Positions 35,768 to 50,171 of a stretch of 64,000 bases of DNA are shown in pieces. A model generated the notes under the pieces. The model was given only the letters and a program-made list of their open reading frames with translations, ran no database searches and was not told the origin of the DNA. Positions within the stretch are counted from its first letter, which is position 1. The number at the start of each line of letters is the position of its first letter. Position numbers and translations under genes: made by a program. The stretch is from Orcinus orca (Eukaryota > Chordata > Mammalia > Artiodactyla > Delphinidae): assembly GCF_937001465.1 (NCBI RefSeq), contig NC_064561.1, positions 49,484,698 through 49,548,697 on the forward strand, in the 5' to 3' direction.

Positions 35768-38700
35768 CTTGATTTAAAAAGACTAAAAAATCGAACAAGA
35801 AATAATGGAATATTAACTTATGGGATTTTTTCCTAGCACATTCCATTCTAATTTACAACCTGGGAACACAACTTCCAGAAATGTTGTGCTGCCCTAGAAA
35901 CCAGTTTTGGGAACGGAGAAATGCTGCCGCCTTGTGGCCGTTTCCCCCAACAGCACCTTTAAAGCCAGTAGTAGTGGTCACTAAATATTCACACTCATTA
36001 CAAGCCTGTAAATGTCACCTGTTCTCAAAAAAATCCTGGGGTCAAAAATCGACGAAAAATTCAAAACAGGGCAGCCTTCCCAGAAGACCACTTCAAGTGG
36101 TTTATTGTACTCACAGTTTTTTTCTGTTTTCGTTTAACAGAAAGAAAACAAAGCATGGAAAAATGCTGAACATTAGGAATTATTAAAGACATGCAAATCC
36201 AAGTTACAAAAACCTATCAGCTCACACCAGTCATAATGGCCGTCAGCAAAAATTCTGCAAACAATAAATGCTGAAGGGGTTGTGGAGAAATGCGCACCCT
36301 CGTTTCTAAGTGGGACATGGTAAGAACCAGTAATGAAAACACAAAGGAGGTGCCTTGATAAGGTAAATATTGAGCTACCATTCAATCAAGCATACCCACT
36401 GCTGGGCCTATCACCTGAGAGGATGAGAATCCAAAAGACACAGGGTGGCAATCCTGCACTCCAGCAATATTTACCACAGCCAACACTTGGAAGCAACAAA
36501 AATGTCTGTCAACAGAGGAAGGCACAAGAAGAAGTGGTCCATGTACACAATGGAATATTACTCCAATTAAAAAAATATATAATTTCAATTTAGAAACCAA
36601 ACGTAAGTTAGGAGACATCAGCTTTTGGGGGTCTGTCCGGGCACATTCCTCTCTAATATATAACCGAGGAACACCACTGGCAGGAAGGACTCTTTCCGTA
36701 ATTCCCAGAATGGGGAAAGGAGAAATGCTGCCGCCCAATGGCTGATACCTTCAACAGCAGCTTTAAAATCTGTGCTAATGGTCACTTCATATGCACAAGT
36801 ACTGGAGGGCTGTAAATGAAACCAGCCCTGAAAATGTCTTCAGGGAGGTAATGGCCAAAATATTTCAAAATGTGACACATACTTCAAGAAAACCATTTGA
36901 AGAGGTAAGCGCTACTCACAGCTTGAAAAAAAAGAGGACATGCCTGAAAGTTCAATTTCAAGGGATTATGAGATGCATGCAAATCCAACCTCAAAGAGGT
37001 GTCAGCTCACACCTGTCAGAATAAACATCAGCAGAAAAACTACAAACAATAAATGCTGAAAGGGTTGTGGACAAGGGCATACCCCCAAATTTAAGTGGAA
37101 CATAACCTGGTAAGAGCCACTAATGAGAACAGAATGGAGACGCCTTTACAAGGTAAACATTTTGCTACCATATGAACCAACAGGCCCTCTCCTGGGCCTA
37201 TAACCGAAGAAGACATAGTTGAAAGACACAGGCAGGCAAATGTGCATTTCAGCAGTGTTACAATAACCAAGACATGGAAGCAACCAAAAAGTCCATCAAC
37301 AGGCGAGTGGACAAAGAAAAACTGGTCCACGTACAGATGGAATATTAGCCAAGGAAAACAATGACACAATGCCATTTGCATCACCATAGATGAGTCTAGA
37401 AGTAATCACGCAACTTGTAGTAAGTCAGAAAGCGAAAGACACGTATCCTGTGATATCACTTATAGGTGTTACCTAAAAATTGATACCAGTGAAGATATTT
37501 CCACAGAGAAAGGCAATCACAGATTCATTAAACAAACTTATGGTTCACCAATGGAAAGGTGTGAGGATTGGATACATTAGGATGTCAGAGTTAACAGAGA
37601 TATACAAACACAGGTGAAGTTTATAATCACCAAAGAACTACGGAATACCAAGAGAAGACTACTCAACATTGTGTCATAACCTAAAATGGGAAAAGGATCC
37701 AAAGAAGAAAAGAGATAGGTATATGTGGAAAACAACCACATCTTGCACACCTAAAACAAGCAAAACTTTGTAATCACACTTGCTGTGATAAACAATGAAA
37801 ATTAAATTTAAAAGAAGAACAATATTTAGTGAGATATAAACTTAAGGGGCTTTTTCCTGGCCCATTCCATTCTAATTTGCAACCTAGAACAGGACTTCCA
37901 TTGAGGCTCTGTTTCCCTAGTAACCAGATTTGGTTAATGAGAACTGCTGCCGCCTTGTGGCCGTTTCACACAACAGCAGCTCTAACTGCAGCTGTAATGG
38001 TTACTTGATAGTCAAAATAATTGCAGGCCTGTAAATGACACCTGTCCTCAAAACAATCCTTCGGTCGTAAATCGAGCAAAAATCTCAAAAGACATCCATA
38101 TTTCAAAATGACAATTTCAAGAGGCATATTTTATGCACATTTCATATTCTGTCTCTTTTTTTGTTATAGAAAAAGGCATGGAAAAACGCTCAACGTCAGG
38201 AATTAATAAAGCCATGCAAATCCGGTCTAGAAACACGTTCACCTCACAGCCGTCAGAAGGATCATCAGCAAAAAAGTCTACATAGTATAAATGCTGAAGG
38301 GGTTTTAGAGAACTGTGTACCCTCTAGCTGCTGATGGGATGTAACCTGGCAACAGCCAGTACAGAGAACAAAATGGAGGTGTGTTTAAAGGTAAAACTTG
38401 AGCTACTATGTGATCAGGTAGGCCCACTGATGGGCCTATCCGCTGAGTAGACCTGAATCAAAAAGACACAGGCTGGCAATCCTTCACTGCAGCAACATGT
38501 ACCATAGCCAAGAGCTGGAAGAAACCAAAATGTCCATCAACAGAAAAATGCACCAAGAAGAAGTGGTCCATGTACACAATGGAATATTAGCCATGGAAAA
38601 GCATGGAACAATGCCTTTGGCACCACCATAGGAGGATCTAGAGATAATCACCCTACCTGAAGTAAGAAAGAAAACGAAAGACAGATATCCTATTACATCA

Positions 38701-40141
38701 CTTATAGGTGTTACCTAAAAATTGATACCCATGAAATAATTTCCAAGAGAAGGACACTCATAGATTCAGAAAACCAAATTATGTTTAACCAAATGGAAAG
38801 GTGTAAGGAATGTATGAATTAGGATATGGGGGTTAAGAGACATGTAGTAATACATATGAAATATATAATCACAAAATACCTATGGAATGCTAAAAGAGGT
38901 GTACTCAACACTCTGTAGTAACCTACACGGGAAAGGATCCAAAGATGAATAGATCAATACATTGATATAATGAACCAGATTCCATACACCTAGAAAAAAC
39001 ACAGTATTTTTATCCAATTTGCTGTGATAATAAATAAAAATTAAATGTAAAAAACAAACAAGAAGGAAGGAGATATAAGCTCTTGGGAGTTTGCCGTGGC
39101 ACATTCTGCTCTAATTTGCAGCTTACAAACACGATTTCCAGGAAACCTCTGTTGCCCAAAAACCCAGAGTTGGAAATGTAGAAATGCTGCCGCCTTGTGG
39201 CCGTTTCCCACAAGAGCGGCTTTAAAACCACAGCTAACGGTCACTTAACATTCACAAGGACTCAGGACAGTAAAGGACAACTACCCTCAAAAATTCACAA
39301 CTGGCAAAATTTTCAAGGAGATAGTAGGAAGAGGTAAATTTTACTCATTATTTTTCTAAAAACAAGGAAAATGGATAAAAGCTCAACAACATAAATTTTT
39401 AAACTCATGCAAATCTAGCCTACAAAAAGATTTCAACTCACACACGGCAACTACCATCAGCCAAAGGTCTACAAACAATAAATGCTGAAGGGGTTTTAGA
39501 GAACTGTGTACCCTCTAGCTGCTGGTGAGATGTAAAGTGGTAAGAGCCAATAGTGAGAACAGAAAGGAGCTGTGTTTAAAAGTAAAAATTGAGCCAGCAT
39601 TCCATTCAGCAGGCCCGCCGCTGAACCTCTCACCTGAAAATACCAGAGCCGAGAAGGCACAGACTGCAACAGCTTCACTGCAGGATTTTTCACAATAGCC
39701 AAGACACGGAAGCAACCAAAATGTCCATCAATGGATGAATGGATAAAGAAGTGGTCCATGTACATAATGGAATATTAGCCATGGAAAACAGTGAAACACT
39801 GCTCGTTGAGGCACCATTTATGAGCCTAGATATAATCTCAGAACATGCCGTAAGTCAGAAAGAAAAAGACATATAGTATGATATCACTTATAGGCGTTAT
39901 CTAACAACTGACAAAAATGATAGCATTTTCACAGAGAAAGAAACTCACAGACTTAGAAAACAAACTATTCTTATGTAAATGGAAAGGTGGGCGGTATGGA
40001 AAATTAAGATTAGGGTTACCATATGTGTACATATACCTACTAAATACATTTATCAAAGAGACCGACCATATAGCAAGGGAGGTCAATGGAGCACTCTGCA
40101 ATAATTTACATGGGAAGAGTATCTGTACATCAATATATTAC

Positions 40142-40181
<40 letters not shown>

Positions 40182-40238
40182 AATGTACAAATGAACCAGA
40201 TTGTATACACCTAGGACAAACAATATTCTAAATATTAC
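35768..40238 (+). repeat. Macrosatellite unit 9 (4471 bp)
   Basis: CTCF-like 15-mers start at 35923 (A), 36727 (B, decayed), 37946 (C) and 39186 (D). The GT run has 15 repeats. It carries the gcccgccgctg, gtacatcaat and gttaagagac alleles of unit 8. Confidence 0.97.
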
Positions 40239-43200
40239 CTTGATTTAAAAAGACTAAAAAATCGAACAAGAAATAATGGAATATTAACTTATGGGATTTT
40301 TTCCTAGCACATTCCATTCTAATTTACAACCTGGGAACACAACTTCCAGAAATGTTGTGCTGCCCTAGAAACCAGTTTTGGGAACGGAGAAATGCTGCCG
40401 CCTTGTGGCCGTTTCCCCCAACAGCACCTTTAAAGCCAGTAGTAGTGGTCACTAAATATTCACACTCATTACAAGCCTGTAAATGTCACCTGTTCTCAAA
40501 AAAATCCTGGGGTCAAAAATCGACGAAAAATTCAAAACAGGGCAGCCTTCCCAGAAGACCACTTCAAGTGGTTTATTGTACTCACAGTTTTTTTCTGTTT
40601 TCGTTTAACAGAAAGAAAACAAAGCATGGAAAAATGCTGAACATTAGGAATCATTAAAGACATGCAAATCCAAGTTACAAAAACCTATCAGCTCACACCA
40701 GTCATAATGGCCGTCAGCAAAAATTCTGCAAACAATAAATGCTGAAGGGGTTGTGGAGAAATGCGCACCCTCGTTTCTAAGTGGGACATGGTAAGAACCA
40801 GTAATGAAAACACAAAGGAGGTGCCTTGATAAGGTAAATATTGAGCTACCATTCAATCAAGCATACCCACTGCTGGGCCTATCACCTGAGAGGATGAGAA
40901 TCCAAAAGACACAGGGTGGCAATCCTGCACTCCAGCAATATTTACCACAGCCAACACTTGGAAGCAACAAAAATGTCTGTCAACAGAGGAAGGCACAAGA
41001 AGAAGTGGTCCATGTACACAATGGAATATTACTCCAATTAAAAAAATATATAATTTCAATTTAGAAACCAAACGTAAGTTAGGAGACATCAGCTTTTGGG
41101 GGTCTGTCCGGGCACATTCCTCTCTAATATATAACCGAGGAACACCACTGGCAGGAAGGACTCTTTCCGTAATTCCCAGAATGGGGAAAGGAGAAATGCT
41201 GCCGCCCAATGGCTGATACCTTCAACAGCAGCTTTAAAATCTGTGCTAATGGTCACTTCATATGCACAAGTACTGGAGGGCTGTAAATGAAACCAGCCCT
41301 GAAAATGTCTTCAGGGAGGTAATGGCCAAAATATTTCAAAATGTGACACATACTTCAAGAAAACCATTTGAAGAGGTAAGCGCTACTCACAGCTTGAAAA
41401 AAAAGAGGACATGCCTGAAAGTTCAATTTCAAGGGATTATGAGATGCATGCAAATCCAACCTCAAAGAGGTGTCAGCTCACACCTGTCAGAATAAACATC
41501 AGCAGAAAAACTACAAACAATAAATGCTGAAAGGGTTGTGGACAAGGGCATACCCCCAAATTTAAGTGGAACATAACCTGGTAAGAGCCACTAATGAGAA
41601 CAGAATGGAGACGCCTTTACAAGGTAAATATTTTGCTACCATATGAACCAACAGGCCCTCTCCTGGGCCTATAACCGAAGAAGACATAGTTGAAAGACAC
41701 AGGCAGGCAAATGTGCATTTCAGCAGTGTTACAATAACCAAGACATGGAAGCAACCAAAAAGTCCATCAACAGGCGAGTGGACAAAGAAAAACTGGTCCA
41801 CGTACAGATGGAATATTAGCCAAGGAAAACAATGACACAATGCCATTTGCATCACCATATCACCATAGATGAGTCTAGAAGTAATCACGCAACTTGTAGT
41901 AAGTCAGAAAGCGAAAGACACGTATCCTGTGATATCACTTATAGGTGTTACCTAAAAATTGATACCAGTGAAGATATTTCCACAGAGAAAGGCAATCACA
42001 GATTCATTAAACAAACTTATGGTTCACCAATGGAAAGGTGTGAGGATTGGATACATTAGGATGTCAGAGTTAACAGAGATATACAAACACAGGTGAAGTT
42101 TATAATCACCAAAGAACTACGGAATACCAAGAGAAGACTACTCAACATTGTGTCATAACCTAAAATGGGAAAAGGATCCAAAGAAGAAAAGAGATAGGTA
42201 TATGTGGAAAACAACCACATCTTGCACACCTAAAACAAGCAAAACTTTGTAATCACACTTGCTGTGATAAACAATGAAAATTAAATTTAAAAGAAGAACA
42301 ATATTTAGTGAGATATAAACTTAAGGGGCTTTTTCCTGGCCCATTCCATTCTAATTTGCAACCTAGAACAGGACTTCCATTGAGGCTCTGTTTCCCTAGT
42401 AACCAGATTTGGTTAATGAGAACTGCTGCCGCCTTGTGGCCGTTTCACACAACAGCAGCTCTAACTGCAGCTGTAATGGTTACTTGATAGTCAAAATAAT
42501 TGCAGGCCTGTAAATGACACCTGTCCTCAAAACAATCCTTCGGTCGTAAATCGAGCAAAAATCTCAAAAGACATCCATATTTCAAAACGACAATTTCAAG
42601 AGGCATATTTTATGCACATTTCATATTCTGTCTCTTTTTTTGTTATAGAAAAAGGCATGGAAAAACGCTCAACGTCAGGAATTAATAAAGCCATGCAAAT
42701 CCGGTCTAGAAACACGTTCACCTCACAGCCGTCAGAAGGATCATCAGCAAAAAAGTCTACATAGTATAAATGCTGAAGGGGTTTTAGAGAACTGTGTACC
42801 CTCTAGCTGCTGATGGGATGTAACCTGGTAACAGCCAGTACAGAGAACAAAATGGAGGTGTGTTTAAAGGTAAAACTTGAGCTACTATGTGATCAGGTAG
42901 GCCCACTGATGGGCCTATCCGCTGAGTAGACCTGAATCAAAAAGACACAGGCTGGCAATCCTTCACTGCAGCAACATGTACCATAGCCAAGAGCTGGAAG
43001 AAACCAAAATGTCCATCAACAGAAAAATGCACCAAGAAGAAGTGGTCCATGTACACAATGGAATATTAGCCATGGAAAAGCATGGAACAATGCCTTTGGC
43101 ACCACCATAGAAGGATCTAGAGATAATCACCCTACCTGAAGTAAGAAAGAAAACGAAAGACAGATATCCTATTACATCACTTATAGGTGTTACCTAAAAA

Positions 43201-44620
43201 TTGATACCCATGAAATAATTTCCAAGAGAAGGACACTCATAGATTCAGAAAACCAAATTATGTTTAACCAAATGGAAAGGTGTAAGGAATGTATGAATTA
43301 GGATATGGGGGTTAAGAGACATGTAGTAATACATATGAAATATATAATCACAAAATACCTATGGAATGCTAAAAGAGGTGTACTCAACACTCTGTAGTAA
43401 CCTACACGGGAAAGGATCCAAAGATGAATAGATCAATACATTGATATAATGAACCAGATTCCATACACCTAGAAAAAACACAGTATTTTTATCCAATTTG
43501 CTGTGATAATAAATAAAAATTAAATGTAAAAAACAAACAAGAAGGAAGGAGATATAAGCTCTTGGGAGTTTGCCGTGGCACATTCTGCTCTAATTTGCAG
43601 CTTACAAACACGATTTCCAGGAAACCTCTGTTGCCCAAAAACCCAGAGTTGGAAATGTAGAAATGCTGCCGCCTTGTGGCCGTTTCCCACAAGAGCGGCT
43701 TTAAAACCACAGCTAACGGTCACTTAACATTCACAAGGACTCAGGACAGTAAAGGACAACTACCCTCAAAAATTCACAACTGGCAAAATTTTCAAGGAGA
43801 TAGTAGGAAGAGGTAAATTTTACTCATTATTTTTCTAAAAACAAGGAAAATGGATAAAAGCTCAACAACATAAATTTTTAAACTCATGCAAATCTAGCCT
43901 ACAAAAAGATTTCAACTCACACACGGCAACTACCATCAGCCAAAGGTCTACAAACAATAAATGCTGAAGGGGTTTTAGAGAACTGTGTACCCTCTAGCTG
44001 CTGGTGAGATGTAAAGTGGTAAGAGCCAATAGTGAGAACAGAAAGGAGCTGTGTTTAAAAGTAAAAATTGAGCCAGCATTCCATTCAGCAGGCCCACCGC
44101 TGAACCTCTCACCTGAAAATACCAGAGCCGAGAAGGCACAGACTGCAACAGCTTCACTGCAGGATTTTTCATAATAGCCAAGACACGGAAGCAACCAAAA
44201 TGTCCATCAATGGATGAATGGATAAAGAAGTGGTCCATGTACATAATGGAATATTAGCCATGGAAAACAGTGAAACACTGCTCGTTGAGGCACCATTTAT
44301 GAGCCTAGATATAATCTCAGAACATGCCGTAAGTCAGAAAGAAAAAGACATATAGTATGATATCACTTATAGGCGTTATCTAACAACTGACAAAAATGAT
44401 AGCATTTTCACAGAGAAAGAAACTCACAGACTTAGAAAACAAACTATTCTTATGTAAATGGAAAGGTGGGCGGTATGGAAAATTAAGATTAGGGTTACCA
44501 TATGTGTACATATACCTACTAAATACATTTATCAAAGAGACCGACCATATAGCAAGGGAGGTCAATGGAGCACTCTGCAATAATTTACATGGGAAGAGTA
44601 TCTGTACATGAATATATTAC

Positions 44621-44658
<38 letters not shown>

Positions 44659-44715
44659 AATGTACAAATGAACCAGATTGTATACACCTAGGACAAACAA
44701 TATTCTAAATATTAC
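40239..44715 (+). repeat. Macrosatellite unit 10 (4477 bp)
   Basis: CTCF-like 15-mers start at 40394 (A), 41198 (B, decayed), 42425 (C) and 43665 (D). It is the first unit with the 8-bp tandem duplication of atcaccat (41851-41866), which explains its length together with a 14-repeat GT run. Private changes include gtaaatattttgc near 41625 and ttcataatagcc near 44169. Confidence 0.97.
41851..41866 (+). repeat. 8-bp tandem duplication atcaccat, unit 10
   Basis: Other units have a single atcaccat here, followed by agatgag. Two copies occur only in units 10, 11 and 14. It lies in the L1 part of subunit B. Confidence 0.95.
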
Positions 44716-47700
44716 CTTGATTTAAAAAGACTAAAAAATCGAACAAGAAATAATGGAATATTAACTTATGGGATTTTTTCCTAGCACATTCCATTCTAAT
44801 TTACAACCTGGGAACACAACTTCCAGAAATGTTGTGCTGCCCTAGAAACCAGTTTTGGGAATGGAGAAATGCTGCCGCCTTGTGGCCGTTTCCCCCAACA
44901 GCACCTTTAAAGCCAGTAGTAGTGGTCACTAAATATTCACACTCATTACAAGCCTGTAAATGTCACCTGTTCTCAAAAAAATCCTGGGGTCAAAAATCGA
45001 CGAAAAATTCAAAACAGGGCAGCCTTCCCAGAAGACCACTTCAAGTGGTTTATTGTACTCACAGTTTTTTTCTGTTTTCGTTTAACAGAAAGAAAACAAA
45101 GCATGGAAAAATGCTGAACATTAGGAATTATTAAAGACATGCAAATCCAAGTTACAAAAACCTATCAGCTCACACCAGTCATAATGGCCATCAGCAAAAA
45201 TTCTGCAAACAATAAATGCTGAAGGGGTTGTGGAGAAATGCGCACCCTCATTTCTAAGTGGGACATGGTAAGAACCAGTAATGAAAACACAAAGGAGGTG
45301 CCTTGATAAGGTAAATATTGAGCTACCATTCAATCAAGCATACCCACTGCTGGGCCTATCACCTGAGAGGATGAGAATCCAAAAGACACAGGGTGGCAAT
45401 CCTGCACTCCAGCAATATTTACCACAGCCAACACTTGGAAGCAACAAAAATGTCTGTCAACAGAGGAAGGCACAAGAAGAAGTGGTCCATGTACACAATG
45501 GAATATTACTCCAATTAAAAAAATATATAATTTCAATTTAGAAACCAAACGTAAGTTAGGAGACATCAGCTTTTGGGGGTCTGTCCGGGCACATTCCTCT
45601 CTAATATATAACCGAGGAACACCACTGGCAGGAAGGACTCTTTCCGTAATTCCCAGAATGGGGAAAGGAGAAATGCTGCCGCCCAATGGCTGATACCTTC
45701 AACAGCAGCTTTAAAATCTGTGCTAATGGTCACTTCATATGCACAAGTACTGGAGGGCTGTAAATGAAACCAGCCCTGAAAATGTCTTCAGGGAGGTAAT
45801 GGCCAAAATATTTCAAAATGTGACACATACTTCAAGAAAACCATTTGAAGAGGTAAGCGCTACTCACAGCTTGAAAAAAAAGAGGACATGCCTGAAAGTT
45901 CAATTTCAAGGGATTATGAGATGCATGCAAATCCAACCTCAAAGAGGTGTCAGCTCACACCTGTCAGAATAAACATCAGCAGAAAAACTACAAACAATAA
46001 ATGCTGAAAGGGTTGTGGACAAGGGCATACCCCCAAATTTAAGTGGAACATAACCTGGTAAGAGCCACTAATGAGAACAGAATGGAGACGCCTTTACAAG
46101 GTAAACATTTTGCTACCATATGAACCAACAGGCCCTCTCCTGGGCCTATAACCGAAGAAGACATAGTTGAAAGACACAGGCAGGCAAATGTGCATTTCAG
46201 CAGTGTTACAATAACCAAGACATGGAAGCAACCAAAAAGTCCATCAACAGGCGAGTGGACAAAGAAAAACTGGTCCACGTACAGATGGAATATTAGCCAA
46301 GGAAAACAATGACACAATGCCATTTGCATCACCATATCACCATAGTTGAGTCTAGAAGTAATCACGCAACTTGTAGTAAGTCAGAAAGCGAAAGACACGT
46401 ATCCTGTGATATCACTTATAGGTGTTACCTAAAAATTGATACCAGTGAAGATATTTCCACAGAGAAAGGCAATCACAGATTCATTAAACAAACTTATGGT
46501 TCACCAATGGAAAGGTGTGAGGATTGGATACATTAGGATGTCAGAGTTAACAGAGATATACAAACACAGGTGAAGTTTATAATCACCAAAGACCTACGGA
46601 ATACCAAGAGAAGACTACTCAACATTGTGTCATAACCTAAAATGGGAAAAGGATCCAAAGAAGAAAAGAGATAGGTATATGTGGAAAACAACCACATCTT
46701 GCACACCTAAAACAAGCAAAACTTTGTAATCACACTTGCTGTGATAAACAATGAAAATTAAATTTAAAAGAAGAACAATATTTAGTGAGATATAAACTTA
46801 AGGGGCTTTTTCCTGGCCCATTCCATTCTAATTTGCAACCTAGAACAGGACTTCCATTGAGGCTCTGTTTCCCTAGTAACCAGATTTGGTTAATGAGAAC
46901 TGCTGCCGCCTTGTGGCCGTTTCACACAACAGCAGCTCTAACTGCAGCTGTAATGGTTACTTGATAGTCAAAATAATTGCAGGCCTGTAAATGACACCTG
47001 TCCTCAAAACAATCCTTCGGTCGTAAATCGAGCAAAAATCTCAAAAGACATCCATATTTCAAAATGACAATTTCAAGAGGCATATTTTATGCACATTTCA
47101 TATTCTGTCTCTTTTTTTGTTATAGAAAAAGGCATGGAAAAACGCTCAACGTCAGGAATTAATAAAGCCATGCAAATCCGGTCTAGAAACACGTTCACCT
47201 CACAGCCGTCAGAAGGATCATCAGCAAAAAAGTCTACATAGTATAAATGCTGAAGGGGTTTTAGAGAACTGTGTACCCTCTAGCTGCTGATGGGATGTAA
47301 CCTGGCAACAGCCAGTACAGAGAACAAAATGGAGGTGTGTTTAAAGGTAAAACTTGAGCTACTATATGATCAGGTAGGCCCACTGATGGGCCTATCCGCT
47401 GAGTAGACCTGAATCAAAAAGACACAGGCTGGCAATCCTTCACTGCAGCAACATGTACCATAGCCAAGAGCTGGAAGAAACCAAAATGTCCATCAACAGA
47501 AAAATGCACCAAGAAGAAGTGGTCCATGTACACAATGGAATATTAGCCATGGAAAAGCATGGAACAATGCCTTTGGCACCACCATAGAAGGATCTAGAGA
47601 TAATCACCCTACCTGAAGTAAGAAAGAAAACGAAAGACAGATATCCTATTACATCACTTATAGGTGTTACCTAAAAATTGATACCCATGAAATAATTTCC

Positions 47701-49097
47701 AAGAGAAGGACACTCATAGATTCAGAAAACCAAATTATGTTTAACCAAATGGAAAGGTGTAAGGAATGTATGAATTAGGATGTGGGGGTTAACAGACATG
47801 TAGTAATACATATGAAATATATAATCACAAAATACCTATGGAATGCTAAAAGAGGTGTACTCAACACTCTGTAGTAACCTACACGGGAAAGGATCCAAAG
47901 ATGAATAGATCAATACATTGATATAATGAACCAGATTCCATACACCTAGAAAAAACACAGTATTTTTATCCAATTTGCTGTGATAATAAATAAAAATTAA
48001 ATGTATAAAACAAACAAGAAGGAAGGAGATATAAGCTCTTGGGAGTTTGCCGTGGCACATTCTGCTCTAATTTGCAGCTTACAAACACGATTTCCAGGAA
48101 ACCTCTGTTGCCCAAAAACCCAGAGTTGGAAATGTAGAAATGCTGCCGCCTTGTGGCCGTTTCCCACAAGAGCGGCTTTAAAACCACAGCTAACGGTCAC
48201 TTAACATTCACAAGGACTCAGGACAGTAAAGGACAACTACCCTCAAAAATTCACAACTGGCAAAATTTTCAAGGAGATAGTAGGAAGAGGTAAATTTTAC
48301 TCATTATTTTTCTAAAAACAAGGAAAATGGATAAAAGCTCAACAACATAAATTTTTAAACTCATGCAAATCTAGCCTACAAAAAGATTTCAACTCACACA
48401 CGGCAACTACCATCAGCCAAAGGTCTACAAACAATAAATGCTGAAGGGGTTTTAGAGAACTGTGTACCCTCTAGCTGCTGGTGAGATGTAAAGTGGTAAG
48501 AGCCAATAGTGAGAACAGAAAGGAGCTGTGTTTAAAAGTAAAAATTGAGCCAGCATTCCATTCAGCAGGCCCACCGCTGAACCTCTCACCTGAAAATACC
48601 AGAGCCGAGAAGGCACAGACTGCAACAGCTTCACTGCAGGATTTTTCACAATAGCCAAGACACGGAAGCAACCAAAATGTCCATCAATGGATGAATGGAT
48701 AAAGAAGTGGTCCATGTACATAATGGAATATTAGCCATGGAAAACAGTGAAACACTGCTCGTTGAGGCACCATTTATGAGCCTAGATATAATCTCAGAAC
48801 ATGCCGTAAGTCAGAAAGAAAAAGACATATAGTATGATATCACTTATAGGCGTTATCTAACAACTGACAAAAATGATAGCATTTTCACAGAGAAAGAAAC
48901 TCACAGACTTAGAAAACAAACTATTCTTATGTAAATGGAAAGGTGGGCGGTATGGAAAATTAAGATTAGGGTTACCATATGTGTACATATACCTACTAAA
49001 TACATTTATCAAAGAGACCGACCATATAGCAAGGGAGGTCAATGGAGCACTCTGCAATAATTTACATGGGAAGAGTATCTGTACATCAATATATTAC

Positions 49098-49139
<42 letters not shown>

Positions 49140-49196
49140 AATGTACAAATGAACCAGATTGTATACACCTAGGACAAACAATATTCTAAATATTAC
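44716..49196 (+). repeat. Macrosatellite unit 11 (4481 bp)
   Basis: CTCF-like 15-mers start at 44871 (A), 45675 (B, decayed), 46902 (C) and 48142 (D). It has the 8-bp duplication (46328-46343) followed by agttgag, plus ggaatggag, gacctacgg, actatatgatc and atgtataaaac. This allele set recurs in unit 14. The GT run has 16 repeats. Confidence 0.97.
46328..46343 (+). repeat. 8-bp tandem duplication atcaccat, unit 11
   Basis: Same duplication as unit 10, but followed by agttgag instead of agatgag. Confidence 0.95.
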
Positions 49197-49351
49197 CTCG
49201 ATTTAAAAAGACTAAAAAATCGAACAAGAAATGATGGAATATTAACTTACGGGTTTTTTTCCTAGCACATTCAATTCTAATTTACAAACTGGGAAAACAA
49301 CTTCCAGAAAGGCTGTGCTGCCCTAGAAACCAGGTTTGGGAACGGAGAAAT

Positions 49352-49366
49352 GCTGCCGCCTTGTGG
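49352..49366 (-). promoter_or_regulatory. CTCF-like motif, subunit A, unit 12 (flank variant)
   Basis: The 15-mer is intact, but the flank reads ggccatttcc instead of ggccgtttcc, losing the adjacent CpG. Units 13 (53828) and 15 (62777) share this flank. Confidence 0.7.
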
Positions 49367-50156
49367 CCATTTCCCCCAACAGCACCTTTAAAGCCAGTAG
49401 TAGTGGTCACTAAATATTCACACTCATTACAAGCCTGTAAATGTCACCTGTTCTCAAAAAAATCCTGGGGTCAAAAATCGACGAAAAATTCAAAACAGGG
49501 CAGCCTTCCCAGAAGACCACTTCAAGTGGTTTATTGTACTCACAGTTTTTTTCTGTTTTCGTTTAACAGAAAGAAAACAAAGCATGGAAAAATGCTGAAC
49601 ATTAGGAATTATTAAAGACATGCAAATCCAAGTTACAAAAACCTATCAGCTCACACCAGTCATAATGGCCATCAGCAAAAATTCTGCAAACAATAAATGC
49701 TGAAGGGGTTGTGGAGAAATGCGCACCCTCGTTTCTAAGTGGGACATGGTAAGAACCAGTAATGAAAACACAAAGGAGGTGCCTTGATAAGGTAAATATT
49801 GAGCTACCATTCAATCAAGCATACCCACTGCTGGGCCTATCACCTGAGAGGATGAGAATCCAAAAGACAGAGGGTGGCAATCCTGCACTCCAGCAATATT
49901 TACCACAGCCAACACTTGGAAGCAACAAAAATGTCTGTCAACAGAGGAAGGCACAAAGAAGAAGTGGTCCATGTACACAATGGAATATTGCTCCAATTAA
50001 AAAAATATATAATTTCAAATTAGGAACCAAACGTAAGTTAGGAGACATCAGCTTTTGGGGGTCTGTCCGGGCACATTCCTCTCTAATATATAACCGAGGA
50101 ACACCACTGGCAGGAGGGACTCTTTCCGTAATTCCCAGAATTGGGAAAGGGGAAAT

Positions 50157-50171
50157 GCTGCTGCCCAATGG
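50157..50171 (-). promoter_or_regulatory. Further decayed CTCF-like motif, subunit B, unit 12
   Basis: Minus strand ccattgggcagcagc: the kept half has also lost its CpG through a G-to-A change. Shared with unit 15 at 63582-63596. Confidence 0.45.
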
